DNA of 64,000 nucleotides from Tetraselmis striata (Eukaryota > Chlorophyta > Chlorodendrophyceae > Chlorodendrales > Chlorodendraceae): positions 186,001-250,000 of the forward strand of contig VCJN01003322.1 in NCBI GenBank assembly GCA_006384855.1. Direction: 5' to 3'. The position numbers were made by a program, and so were the translations under genes. Below the pieces are notes generated by a model, which saw only the letters and a list, made by a program, of their open reading frames with translations, had not been told where the DNA came from and did no database searches. Shown piece by piece: positions 31,430 through 44,100 of the stretch (position 1 is its first letter; each line of letters begins with the position of its first letter).

Positions 31430-31960
31430 TTATGAGACACCGCGTCCGTCGTAATCTCGGCAAGTGGCAAGTTGCTGGTGCGGATCGCAGTGTTCTCAAC
31501 TGGATCTTCAGAGCTTGCCCCACCTTCTTTTCATCAGGGGGTAGTGTCAATGGGGGATGCTACTCCGGCCCAACTAGAGTTTGTGGACGGTGAATTGGCC
31601 CGCTTTCTAGCCGTTGGGGCATGGAAGCGAGGCTACTACGCAAAATGGGTGTCCCGGTTGTTTTGGTTCCTGAGCCTGGAACAAATGGAGGCTCATCATT
31701 GACCTTCGCCCCCTGGACCGCTATTGCGAGACGCGCGATCTTTCCTTCGAGACGCTTTCGCATTTGCGCAATCTGGCGCGCCCTGGGGAGTACATGTTGC
31801 AGATGGACCTGCAGGATGTGTTAACGCGGTTGGAATCGCCCCATAGGACAAGGACTCACTTTTTCACTATCGATAACCGCGGCTCTCTGTACCGACTAGC
31901 TGGCCTTCCCATGGGCGCTGGTTTCTGTCCCCCTACTACTTCTGCCAATTATTGTTAGTT
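31430..31960 (+). pseudogene. DIRS reverse transcriptase fragment
   Basis: Protein-like sequence across two frames gives Val-Pro-Glu-Pro-Gly-Thr-Asn, Trp-Arg-Leu-Ile-Ile-Asp-Leu-Arg-Pro-Leu-Asp-Arg-Tyr-Cys, Tyr-Met-Leu-Gln-Met-Asp-Leu-Gln-Asp (palm Asp) and Leu-Tyr-Arg-Leu-Ala-Gly-Leu-Pro-Met-Gly. These are the first four reverse transcriptase blocks of DIRS elements. A frameshift lies near 31690. The same family is found at 57750-58868. The fragment ends at a short LINE-tail match (31958-31971). Confidence 0.65.
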
Positions 31961-32716
31961 ACATGAGCTAGCTGCAAAAACCGACCGGTCACTCTCCTTT
32001 GCGGTGGCACGCTCCATCGAGCGCACCACAGCCCGCCCAACCCCCCCTACTTTGGGATTGCATGCCTGCGAATTCCTGATTATCACAATCTGTAATCAGA
32101 CCTGGTAAACTTCGGCAAGCCAGACGTTTCACTGTGTAAGGATTACAGGGTATCTGTAGCAACTATAGGTACGTGTAGCGACGCTAGCCAGCAGGGGTAA
32201 ATTAAGGATTAACTGAGTGCCCCGCCCGGGCCGGGCCGGGTAAGGATTATCTCTGGAGATAATCTTACCTGTCCATGAAAAAGTAAAGTACGGGTACCCG
32301 GACTGGTATCTCAGCTGGTACGATGCAACGGCAATATTCTTTCATCATCGATCACGCGCGACAAGCGCAGCAAATCGACAAGCTTCTAGAAGACTGCGGA
32401 ACAGTAATAAAGTTGAGAGCGAGGAGAAACAGCACGGTGACTCACGGCCGCGTGATATTAATACCCGACTGGTAGGCACTCGCAGCGTATCACACGTGCC
32501 TTGCCAGAACTTCCACCAGGACCCAGGCGAAGCTGCCTGCGCCACACCGACGCCCTTGACCGCCCACCTCATCCAACTGCTGCACACATGCATCCTACAA
32601 GAATCATTGAAGTTGATTCCGGGGACAAGCGCAAGGCCGGCTGTGGGGGCCGCTCCCGGCACGAAGATCAAAAGCGGCAGGACTGGGCGCCCAGAGACGC
32701 TGGTTTTGCCGCCGCC
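31961..32716. other. Repeat fragments and 5' flank of HIP
   Basis: 31978-32075 is a third partial copy of the R30/61 repeat. 32080-32716 contains no other supported feature. The in-frame ATG at 32588 could extend HIP by 43 codons, but the added residues look non-conserved. Confidence 0.4.
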
Positions 32717-34089
32717 ATGGCGGGCTCTGTCGGTCTCGACCGCAACAACCTCGAGCTGGTGAAGGAGGTGCTAAACGCCGTACAGAAGCAGCCAATGCTG
32801 GTTCATGATCCTGACCTGCGGTTTCTTCGAACGTTTTTGCTGAACTTCGGGGCGGAGCTCCCCCCGGAGAGCGAGCAACGGCCGGGCGGGTCGGGCAGCA
32901 GCGGGACGTGGCGGTCTAGCGCCCACCACCACCCCGGCGAACCAGAGTGCGAGGAGGATGACTACTTGGAGGAGTGGATAGATCATAGCCTCATGGCTCC
33001 CGAAACGTTACCTTTTCCGCCAGCTGGGCGGAGCGGTTCTTTCGAGCCAACGGACGACGATATTGACCGCGCCGCCGAGCATAAGATTCGCGGCAGTGAG
33101 GCCCTGGAGCAGGGTCGGCACGCAGAGGCCGTCGAACAGTTCACGCTGGCGCTGCAGTATCAGCCCTCGGCCCTGCTGTATGCGCGGCGCGCGGAGGCGC
33201 TGCTATGTGCGAGGAGGCCTTCTGCCGCCTTGCGGGACTGCGACCACGCCCTGAATTTGAATGCCGACTCCGCCAAGGTACGCGGCCTGAAATTTGCATT
33301 AGGTTGCCAGGGACTGTCCGTTCAGTGACTGACGAACCCGCCCTGTCTGTTTTAACATCAGGCTCTCAAGACCCGAGGAAAGGTGAATCGTGCGATGGGG
33401 GAGTGGGAGCGGGCTTGCCAAGACCTGTCGCAGGGCTTGTCGATCGACTTTGACCAGGAGTCTTCCGACCTGCACAAGGTACAGACCCCGGCATCATGCC
33501 ACTTGGAAGGGTGCTGTATTTTGAGACAGATATTAAACGATGTTGCACACACTCCTCCAGGTATGTCTCGAGCGCGCCCAGGTTGTCAACAGTAAGAGGC
33601 GCGCAAGACAAGAGCGAACTATCGGAAGAGACATGGATGGCAAGCAGGCTCAGTCTCAGCAAGGTCCGAACTGCCGCCATGGTGTATGGTGTGGGTTGTA
33701 GGGGTTTGTCGGTTCCATGTGTTTAGTGCATTCCCATGTTGAGGGAATTGATGATGTGCACCCAGTTCATGGTTGCTGAATCCGACCTTTTGCTCCATTA
33801 CACCAATCATCTTGCGCACCAATCACCTTGCACAACACCAGATTCCATCCCAAGTTCAGATGGTCACCATGGAAGTGGTCAGTCAGATGACAATGGTAGG
33901 AGCGGCATCCAGTTTCCCAGCTAACACCACCAACATGATCTTTTCGTCTGCCGGTGACCTGTCTATTCATTGGAGTGCTGTGGCTTATATTTGCAGAAAA
34001 TCGATTTGATAATATAGGAGTTGCTGAGCTGATGGACCCAGACATGGTGGCAGCCATGCAAAATCCACGGGTGCGCCTCCCTTACCCTT

Positions 34090-34121
<32 letters not shown>

Positions 34122-34318
34122 TGCACTTTTGAAATCTGCATGCAAACATAGCTCAAACTTGTTGCCATTGTTGTGTGTGTTCATGGCAGATATTTGAGGC
34201 TGTGAAGGAAATGATGCGTGACCCTGCAAGCGCAATGAAGTATACCAATGATCCAGAGATAGCCCCCGTCCTGAAGAAGATGGCTGGCCAAGGGAAGCCT
34301 GCAGGCTCGTCATCATAA
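32717..34318 (+). CDS. HIP: Hsp70-interacting protein (ST13/HIP type), five exons
   Basis: Exons 32717-33277, 33362-33478, 33561-33663, 33997-34070 and 34190-34318, all GT-AG with matching phase, give 327 residues. Domains in order: HIP N-terminal dimerisation domain (about 8-45, Leu-Glu-Leu-Val-Lys then Asp-Pro-Asp-Leu-Arg-Phe-Leu and Gly-Ala-Glu-Leu-Pro-Pro); an acidic linker; TPR repeats from about residue 118 (Ala-Glu-x-Lys-Ile-Arg-Gly-Ser-Glu-Ala-Leu, then Arg-Asp-Cys-Asp-His-Ala-Leu) into exon 2; a charged helix in exon 3; and a C-terminal STI1/DP domain (Glu-Leu-Met-Asp-Pro-Asp-Met-Val-Ala-Ala-Met-Gln, then Met-Lys-Tyr-Thr-Asn-Asp-Pro). HIP binds and stabilises ADP-bound Hsp70 in the cytosol. 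It is shorter than human (369) because the Gly-Gly-Met-Pro repeats are missing. Intron 4 carries a 28-base C run just after the donor. Confidence 0.92.
34095..34122. repeat. Poly-C run in HIP intron 4
   Basis: Lies 25 bases downstream of the donor GTGCGCCTCC in the sense direction; one of several C runs close behind a 5' splice site in this window. Confidence 0.85.
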
Positions 34319-37300
34319 GAGAAATGTCATGGAGAAACTGGACACTTCAGCTACATCCTAGATTGCGACAAATATGTATCATGATGGGCGAATCTCCCGA
34401 TCCACCAGTGCTGTACCTACTTTGTGTTGCGACAGAATGCGTACCTACCTATCTGTCAGGAGCCCTGATCCCGTTCCAGCTGGATGGTTAATGACATGCA
34501 TGTAAATGATAGGCATTCACATGCACATGGAGGTTGCAAAGTAGTGACTCTATATCTTAAAACATACATTGATGGAGCATCATGCTTCTATCTGGATTGC
34601 CTACCATGGTATTGATGTCCCTTACAGAACAACTATCACACGAGTACAGACATTTTTTCCGTCCTGGTGCGCAGACAGGACTGGCAATAGTGAAACCCTT
34701 GCCGCAGCGTCTACCAGAGTGGCGCTGAAGTTATATTCTCAGACTATATTTCAAGCTGAAATGTAAACAGGGACTTCAGTCTGAATTCAGCTGAATTTTA
34801 TTCCGGATGAACCTCAGCCTGAATTCAGTTCAGGCAGGGGGACTGAACTGAATCCAGGGCCTGAACTTCAGCCTACGAAAGCATCCACCATCATGCCATG
34901 GCAAGTGATGTATAGGCAGATTGTCGACAATATGGCAACACGGAACCATGGAACATGAAAATGCAACATGATTACATATGATTTCTAAGTACTCCTGGCC
35001 CTCCCGCCTTTGCTATTTGCTACAGATGTTTTTAAACACTTGATGTATGATTTTTGTCGCGATAGCATGTTGGCATTTGGTCGCTGCGCATACGGAGCAC
35101 AATACCCTTACACGGGAAGGGGGGAGGGGCACATGCACACACTGTAGTGAGATGAGAAGGATCAGGCGCAATTTCCGGGAATGGTGAAAAGATCCCTGCG
35201 GTAGAGGTCCGCCTATATATGCATTCCGCGGACGCATCGTGCGGCAGATCGCCCCAATCGGCACAGCATTGAGCCGTTCCGCTTTTTATATATATATGCA
35301 CCCCCTGCCGAGAACATATTTACGGGTACTGGTAAGGACCCTTACTAGTGATCAATACACGACCTGCTACTGCTGCCCACTGTCGCTTCGTACCGGTGCC
35401 AGCACGGTACTGGCTAGCGCCTACTCGCGTTGTCATCAGCATCGCTACTCCTCGCGCTAGACGGTACCCGTACTAATCCTTTCTTCGGTCTCAAATAACT
35501 CGCCGATGCGCACGCATACAGTCGGCGCAATGTCCTTAAAATTTAAATTTATAGTACTTTATCTCAGCACAGCATTAGCCCTTTCTAGAGACGTAGTGTT
35601 TTAAAAAAAATCCAGATACGGCCACTCGGGGTGGTTCTACGGTGCGATTCCCATCGATTTTGTACGCATAGATTGAGCTGCGTTCGCCACGAGTCTTCTG
35701 GAGTGTTCTGGGACGATTTTCTAGGGAGACTATTACAAGTCCGGGCACTTCAGGCCAACTTTATTTTATATTCTTCAGTTCAGGCGGAACTGAATTCAAT
35801 TCAGCCCCAAGTGCCTGCAGTGCCTGAACTGAACTCCAGCGCAACCCTGGTCTCCACGACGGCCGTTCAGGCTGGCGGAACATATCGCCATTTTTTTTCA
35901 GTACTGCTTACCCCCCCCCCCCCCCCCCCCCCCGCCTGCCCCTGTTGTATAGAGAAAGGAGAAAAGTACCTCAATATGCCCATTGAGTTTTGCATATGCA
36001 TCATCCCCCATCGGTAGACAAAGCATCCGCGATAGCATCAACTTCCCCGATGGTTATTGCTACGGGAAAACGAGGTCATGGTGCATGCGGATAAACACTC
36101 GAGAGCCAGATGTGTCAGCATGGGAACTGAGCCCATGGCACACGGAAAACACCAAAAAGAATTATGCGGTGTAACAAACAGACTTGAACACCTGGGCGAG
36201 AAGACCAGCGACAAGATGATGAAGAAAGGAGATATATTCTTGAACTCTTCTCATTCTATTTCTGTTTATGAGGATGTGAGGTTGATGGGTTCCTGCTGGC
36301 ATTGACAGTGCCGGGAGTGGACAGGCCAATGTGCTGAGTGAACTACGGACTGTTCGACAGACTACTAATTGGGCATTGTGCTGGACATGAAAGTCAAGAC
36401 CCGTCAACTGCATCGTAATTGCTCGAGAATGGAACGGGCGGATCGCGATCCTGGCAGAGTTGCCAGTGCAAAAGAAGTCGCATTGCCGAAACACAGCGGG
36501 GTCGGGCGTATGGTTATGCCCAGCTCGAGAGTGCCAGAAAAACAGCGCATCACGAGCGAGCACAGACCTCTGAAATACACGGGGCACGCATACCTGATGA
36601 GATAGCCGACGGCGGAAGAGAAACCGCGCCCCTAAAAATAAACCTATCAACAGGAGCGCATATTATGGGGCTTGTCCCATACCCTGAATGACACATCTAC
36701 GAGGTCCCTAGCCGCATGATTGGTAATTCTAACACCCAGCAGGGTCACGTAGCATGACGGGTACGGCAACTGCGGTGTGGCAGGATGGATTGGCATGGAT
36801 GTCGCTACACGTGGCTTGGCATGGCTTGCATGACAGCCCGCGGTCGTGCGCGTTGTAAGGGCGGGTGGCGATGGCTGCGTGCAACGCACGACTGCGTGCA
36901 ACACGCGTTCGATGTCCTGAGTGGCACAACCCTTGCCATGCATGCACACGCCATTGGCCCGCCCAATGTTGCGACTTGTGGATGGCGGTCATCTCATGGA
37001 ATATGCGGAGGGACCCATACTTAGTGTGTGGGTTCTATGAAAACCCGTACACATCATATATTGGGCCGCATCATCAGTAGCACGACATATTTGCTGCTAA
37101 ACGACCTGATTCCTGATGATGTGCGCATACCTGCCATAGCTGCAGCAGGTATTTGGTTATTGTTACACATCTAGATGATGCACATACATCTCAGCAGCGA
37201 TGGGCAGGGCATACTAAGGGTATATGGCGTTAAAAATAAAGCCCGCGCCAAAAGGGGAGACAGACGTATTGTAAACATAAGGAAGCACATACATGGTCGA

Positions 37301-38187
37301 GCATTTATCGAAAACCACTTGCCGGTACTGAGAGCTTGGCACCTTGGAGCCGATCCGCCATGCACGTACGACCTAGCATAACGCGACAAATATAAGCATG
37401 GGAACATGCTGCGCTGTCCAGTATCGCACGTCACCACTCCAAATAAAAGCGAAAAAATGCGCGGAAGACGATTCGACAACGAATTTGTGCTGGCATGTAT
37501 ATCTAGGGGCTCTTGCTCACTTTGGCATATGCCATTTTGGTATGCAGAATGTTCAACACGCCCGCAGGATGTTATCATGCTCCTATGAGCTTCGAAAAAT
37601 GATAAGAATTACGGCTGCGAACCACTGATGCTTGAGGGGGTTGATCACTATTCGCGTGCATCGCTGTGCTGCTGGATAATGCCATTTAATAAGGGAACAA
37701 ACTTTTGCAAATGGCAATCCCAAACCGATGCAGGCAGTAGTAACCTGGCCCGGGTGGCGCGGTCTCAAGATGCAAGCCTACACGGGTAAATATGTGATCA
37801 TCATATAGATGTATATATGTAATGTTAACATCTCCCCTACAGGGCTGAAGCTGGTCACCTTCGGGGTCCGGTGATGCCACTTGGCTAGCTGGAGGGTTTA
37901 CTCATACCATAGTACCATACCATAACAGCTCCCCCGTTTGGCAGCACGTGGAAGCGACAGCTGCAATCGCTTAAGTGAGTTTCGCACACCTTGCACATGC
38001 TTGAAGTGTACTAGGTAAACTAATATCCACTCACGCGGCTGCACGGCAGCTATCAACATGGCTCGCGCCGAAGGAGTGCATTCTAGGGTGCTCAGGCGTC
38101 TCGTCGGATATATATAAATGCGCCGGGGTCGGACCAGGGCAGGGGCCGCACGTGCTCGATGCGCGACACATGCGCCCCATTGCGCAC
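34319..38187. other. Long spacer between HIP and XDH
   Basis: No supported gene in 3.9 kb. TGTAA at 34501-34505 may be the HIP poly(A) signal. Iterated near-palindromic CTGAATTCAG words occur at 34760-34880 and again at 35760-35870. A C run lies at 35910-35932. The part just left of 38188 is the 3' flank of XDH. Confidence 0.45.
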
Positions 38188-41100
38188 TTAGCAACTGATA
38201 TAGGGCATGACGCCGCTGGGGGCGACGCTCTCGGTGACCATGTCAGTGCAGGCCATGCGCAGGCGCTCCGGCGTCGCGGGGGAGTGCATCTGGAACCAGC
38301 CGCTCAGGCCGGCATCCTTGCGCGCGGCATAGACCGCCTCCTTGAGCGCGCAGAACACCGAGGCCGCCAGGTGGAAGGGCGGCTCGCCGACCGCCTTGGA
38401 GGAATGCACCGCGCGCGGGTTGGGCGCATTCTGGAGCAGCGCCACGCGGAAGTCGATGGGGATGTCGTTGACGGACGGGATCTTGTACGTACCCGGGCCC
38501 TTGGTGAACAGGTGGCCCGGCGGGACCCACACGTGCTGCTTGTCGCCCCACACCAGCTCCTCAATGCACAGCCAGCCCAGCCCCTGCCCAGACAGGCGCG
38601 GCACACATGCCAGTGGTCAGCGCCCAGTCAGCATGGAGCGCCAGCAGCGCACTCGCAGCGCACCGCCACACAGTTTCGCGGTGCCATGCGCACAGATCGT
38701 GGGGTGACAGCGATGCGCTTTGCGGTCGAAATGCAGACACATCCAGCGCTGGTGAGCGGTGCAGCAGCGCAAGCGGTTGTAGCCGGGGGCATGATCTACG
38801 CGGGAGGATCTACCAGGGCACGCCCTTGCATCTGTCATAGGGTCGACACTGACAACTAATCGGCGCATTTATAAGGACGGCAACATACTGGGTTACGTTT
38901 CAACTTGCATAGCATGGCTGGTCCAAAACAATGACTCACATATCGGGACCTGTCTTTTTTGCGCTATTGTGCTGTCGGTACTTTCACTGTTGAAATGGCG
39001 GCGATTGCACACTGTAGGTGTGTTGCCCCATTCCACACCCTTTGGATCGGCGAGCCCGACGATGATTTTTGACCCCCGCCCCATGAGTCCGCCCTTCAAG
39101 TTAGTATGCATGACAGCACACTGCTGAATTCCCGCCGCCATGTTGCAATACAGTACAATGCTTTGGGGTCACACATACCCAATCTAATGGCACGGTGTAT
39201 TGGGGAGGCGGGACTTTCCCATAGCTCGCATGGCGGGCGCCATACGACAGTTGCGACAGCACGGGCAGCGCGCTCACCTGCACGAAGCCTCCCTCGACCT
39301 GACCGATGTCAATGGCGGGGTTGATGGGGTTGCCGACGTCCATGACGATGTCGGTGCGCAGCACGTGGAAGTCGCCGGTCAGCGTGTCCAGCTCCACCTC
39401 GCTCACGGAGGAGCCAAAGCAAAAGTAATTGAAGGGGAAGGTGCCGCCAAAGCCCGTAACGTCGGGGGTCTTGTAGAAGCCGTGCGCGCAAAGGTCCACG
39501 CGGTCCAGCCACGCCGCGTTGGCGAGCTCGCGGATGGAGGCCTCTGGCATCTTGGCCCGGTACGGCGCCAGGCGGGTCGCGAGCTGGTCGCACGCGTCCA
39601 GCACCGCGGCGCCGTACATGTCAGAGGAGGCGCTGGCCGCGGTGGGCGAGGAGTTGGGCACCTGGCACAGGGAGGTGACAAGCGGGGAGGGAGGGGGTTG
39701 TCAGCACATTCGCATTGCGAAGGCACAATGTATGTCGCATATATAACTTTTCAAACGTGGCGGCGGCTGTAGGCTGTAGGAAGCTCAAGTATGAGTGCCC
39801 ATGTCGAGTGCCTCCATAACAACTGCAGGTGCCGACGCGGTCATAAGAACACTGCGAATAAGAACCTGCCCTGCCTGCCAGAGGTCAGTGGGCGTAACTG
39901 GCGAAACTGTAACAAGCGTTCTTATGGGCTGCATGCAAGCCCAACGTGTGGCTTATTATAAGCGTTCGTCTAGGGGCGTCTGCAACCATATGGATACGCC
40001 GGTTCTCTGCATTCAAATCGCGGTATTCACTCGCATGGCAGGGCGCGCGTGATGGGGATGGGGGGGGGGGGGGGGGGGGGGGCGGCATTCATGTGATGTG
40101 GTGCGGCGCAAGCATGTGAGAGTTGCGGTATGTAGTCGTGCACCGGTACCGGTACGTTGTTGATACGGCAGGGACCCAGCAGGGATACTGTCTGCAAACG
40201 ACCGTAGTGTGGCATTGGTCGATGCGCCGCAGTACATATCATCAATATCGCCACTTAAAGTTCACAAATGGCGGATAGATCCCGATCCTGCACGAATACC
40301 CTTGGAAGGCCAGGCGATAACGCTGGCGCTGATAGTACAAGTTATATGCATTGTCAAAGTTTCAGGACGAAAATCCTGCCATAACTTGCTCAAGCTGAGA
40401 TTAAAGTCCCGCCCGGAATATGTGTGTGGGTGTGGGTGAGATGAGGTCCGCGCGCCACTTGGCTTCACAAACAGAGGGGTCGAAAAGGCGCGCGTACCTT
40501 GTCTGTGCTGGTCTCCGAAACAAAGACGTTGGCCAGAGGGATGCTCAGGCTCTGGGCCGCAATCTGGGCCATCTTGGTGTGCAGGCCCTGGCCCATCTCC
40601 ACGCCGCCGTGCGTGACCAGGCACGTACCGTCGGTGTAGAGGTGCACCAGCGCGCCCGCCTGGTTGAGCATGAGCGCCGTGAAGGAGATGCCAAACTTGG
40701 TGGGCGTGGCCGCGAGGCCGCGCTTGCGGTAGCGGTGGGCGGCGTTGAAGGCGGCGACCGCCTCGGCGCGGCCCGCCAGCCCGCCGGCCTGCTCCATGGC
40801 CGCGGACCAGCACGCCTGCACCTGGTTGCGGTCCAGCTTCTGCCCGTAGTGCGTCAGCTCGCCCTCCTGGTAAAAGTTGGTTTCCCGCACGGCCTCGGCG
40901 GTCCGCCCCACCGTGACGGCCACACGCTCCACCACCTGCTCAATCACCATCATCCCCTGTGCGGTGACAGCAACAGATTGCAACACTTAGTACGTAGCCA
41001 GGCGCCTCGCTGGTTGAAGAGCATAGAAGATGGCGCAAGATAACCGGGAGGGGATAAGGGAAGGAAGGACAGGAAAGAGAGACGGGGGGGGGGGGGGGGG

Positions 41101-44100
41101 GGGGTCGCAAAGCACTTTTTCCCTTCGAATCCCAGCTTGACCTAACCAAACAACCCCCTGTAACATTCTTACATCCGGCAAATGCATCTCGAATGCCTCT
41201 CCAAGCCGCCGACACTCCCTAAACAGACCATTGAGCGCGGCGTCGAATTGACACGGCCGAACGATGTGGACTCTGTCCTGAGTTCGAGCTGGTGACGCAA
41301 TGAAGTGGTGACGCCATGGTGGGACGTAATGGCCTGCGGGAGGAGCGCAGGGAGGGGTCGCCGCCCCCACCTGGGGGCCGCCAAAGCCGCGGAACGCGGT
41401 GTTGGTCGCCTGGTTGGTCTTGCAGAGGTGGCCGCGCACAGCCACGTTGGGGATCTTGTAGCTGTTGTCGATGTGCAGCAGTGCGCGGTCCATGATGGAG
41501 GCGCTCAGGTCCAGCGTGTTGCCGGCGTTGCTGTACAGGTCCGCATCGAGCGCCACGAGCTTGCCGGCAGAAGAGAAGCCCACCTGCGCGTCCGCCCAGC
41601 ACATGTTGCTCAGGCGCTAGCCAATGCACACACCACAGGAGACATTGACGGCTGCTGTGTCACATGCTGAGCAATGCCACGCAATAGGGTGTCTTCACTC
41701 TCTGCCGCACATGGAATGTGTAGTAAAGGTGGAAGGGGTGACCTTGTACTTAGCCATGAAGGCGTGGCGTTGGCCAGAGCCCTGCATGTCTTCATCGCGA
41801 TCAAACACGACGCTGACAGCCTTGCCGGTGTGGTACGCGGCGATGGCAGCCGCAACGTGCCCGAAAGCGCCGCGGGTCTCCTTGCCGCCGAACCCGCCGC
41901 CCAGGCGCTTGGTCTTAGAGACGACCTTGCTGGCCGGGATCTGCAGGCAGCCGGCAATGACCTGCTGGTGCTTGGTGGGCGCCTGCGTGGACGAGATGCA
42001 CAGGTACTCGTCCTCCTCCTGCGGGATCACCAGCGAGGCGTGCGGCTCCAGGTAGAAGTGCTCCTGGCCGCCCATCTTGACCTCGCCCTCCAGCACGTGG
42101 TCGCAGCCGGCAAAGGCAGCCTCCACGTCACCAGAGACAATGCTGTGCTCGTGATCCTGTGGGGCGCATACAAATAGCATACAACAACTTTAAAAAACCA
42201 AAAACGATCTAGAAGCTCCACCCACTGTCACAAACGAAGCAGTCATGCCTACAAAAACCCACTTACAAGGCACAAGTTTGCAATACTGATAAGGATGGCA
42301 ATGCAGTCATCATTTGCTCCTCATCTTGCTGTATTTCTCGCTTCCCTTCTCATCCTGTCCTCTTAATCCTCTGGTGTGCAGAAGGGAGCTACTCTCCAAT
42401 CAATTGCAAGCACATCGCGGTACGCACCGTGTAGAAGAGAGAGAGGTCATTGGCAGCCGCGACCTCCTCGCATGACATCAGCGCAGGCAGGTCCTCGTAC
42501 TCCACCACAATCTGGGCAGCAGAATTGGGCAGGGGCAGAAGGGGTGGGGGCAGGGGGTTGGTCGTGACATGGCTTGCCAGTGCGGGTGGCGGGGGCGGGG
42601 CCGCGCCGGCCGGGCTCACCTGGCGCACGGCGTCCCGTGCAATGTCGGGTGTCGAGGCTACCACGATGCCGATAGGCATGCCCACGGCCGTCACCACCCT
42701 GTCCGCAAACACCACCTCGTCCTTCACGACGGGGCCCCATGCCTGGTAAGGCACGTCCTTCGCGCTGAAAAAGCCGGCGACGCCCTCCAACTCCAGGGCC
42801 TGGCAGCACGCATGGCCACAGCGCAACCGGCATCAGCAGCTTCTCCGGCACAGATAAAAGCAATAAAATGGACGAAATGGTGTGGACCTAGCATGAACAT
42901 CCTCATGGTACAGAGCAGTACTGCTACGGATGGTGCATCTTGTCCATGACAGTATGCATGATGGTACGCGCAGGAAGGCATTTTCTCAATGTGCACATGA
43001 TAGGATGGTATGTATTCGTCATGTGCGACGCAGAGGGCGTGAATCCCATGGTCGCCCTCACCTTGGACGCGTCCACCTTGAGCAGCTTCGCATGCGGCTT
43101 CTTGCTGAACAGCAGGGCGCCGTGCAGGGCATCAGCAGGCAGCTGCACGTCGTCCGTGTACTTCGCCTCGCCGGACACCTGCAGGTCCGCGGCCAGGTGG
43201 CGCCGCGGCTCGCCCACAATGTCATCTGGCACACCTTCGAAGTAGTACTGCGTGCCGTGCGCGGGAGGGCGCTGAAAGGTGCTTGAGGCAGAGTGCGTCT
43301 CTGGCGGGAAGGGCGTCTCGAACTTGGGCTGCTCTGCCTGCTGGCCTGCCTGTGGGACCAAGCCGCAGCCATCAAATAAGTTGCCAGCACATGCAGTCAG
43401 GAAGACCCGCATTGCTGCTCGGGCATAGCCAGCCTGGGCGCTTTTATCGGCGTGGTGGGTTATGACGACGGTTTCATTGAGCACCGGGAAGTCGAATAAA
43501 ACACGATGGATGGCAGTGACTGGCAAGGTGCGACGGGAATTGGGTTCGGCACAGCAACAGGGTAAGTGGCGATTGCTGCCTGAGGCATGACATGTGAGCC
43601 AGGCATTGAGCAGGTGGAGGAGTGGTTACGGGGGGAAAAGGGGGGGGGGGGGGGGGCACCTCGGTCTGCAGCTGCAGCGAGCTGTGCACGAAAAACTTGA
43701 AGAGGAACGAGGCAGTCAGGGAGCGGCGGAACTCCACCATGCCGCCGGGCGCGTTGGGCGTCATCTGAATGTCGTTCAGCACGGCCGTCAGCCCCTCCTG
43801 CAGGGTTGCCTCGGTCAGAGGCTTGCCAGCGAGTGCCACGGCTGTTCCCTCCGCCATCACTGTCTTGGGCGCCACGCCACCAAACGCAAAGTGCGCCTCC
43901 GCAATCTGCAACCGTCATGGTAGCTTTGCGTGAGTCTTTGCCACAGACATCAGCCAAGGGCGAATGGTAGTGTCAGGCGATATGGCCGGGGGCCGGCGGA
44001 GGGGGGGGGGGGGGGGGGGGGGACCTTCCAGCCCTCGGGGGAGGGCTCGAGTCGCATGCGCATGCCAGAGGTGACAATGGCAATATCGTCCTCGCGCCTG

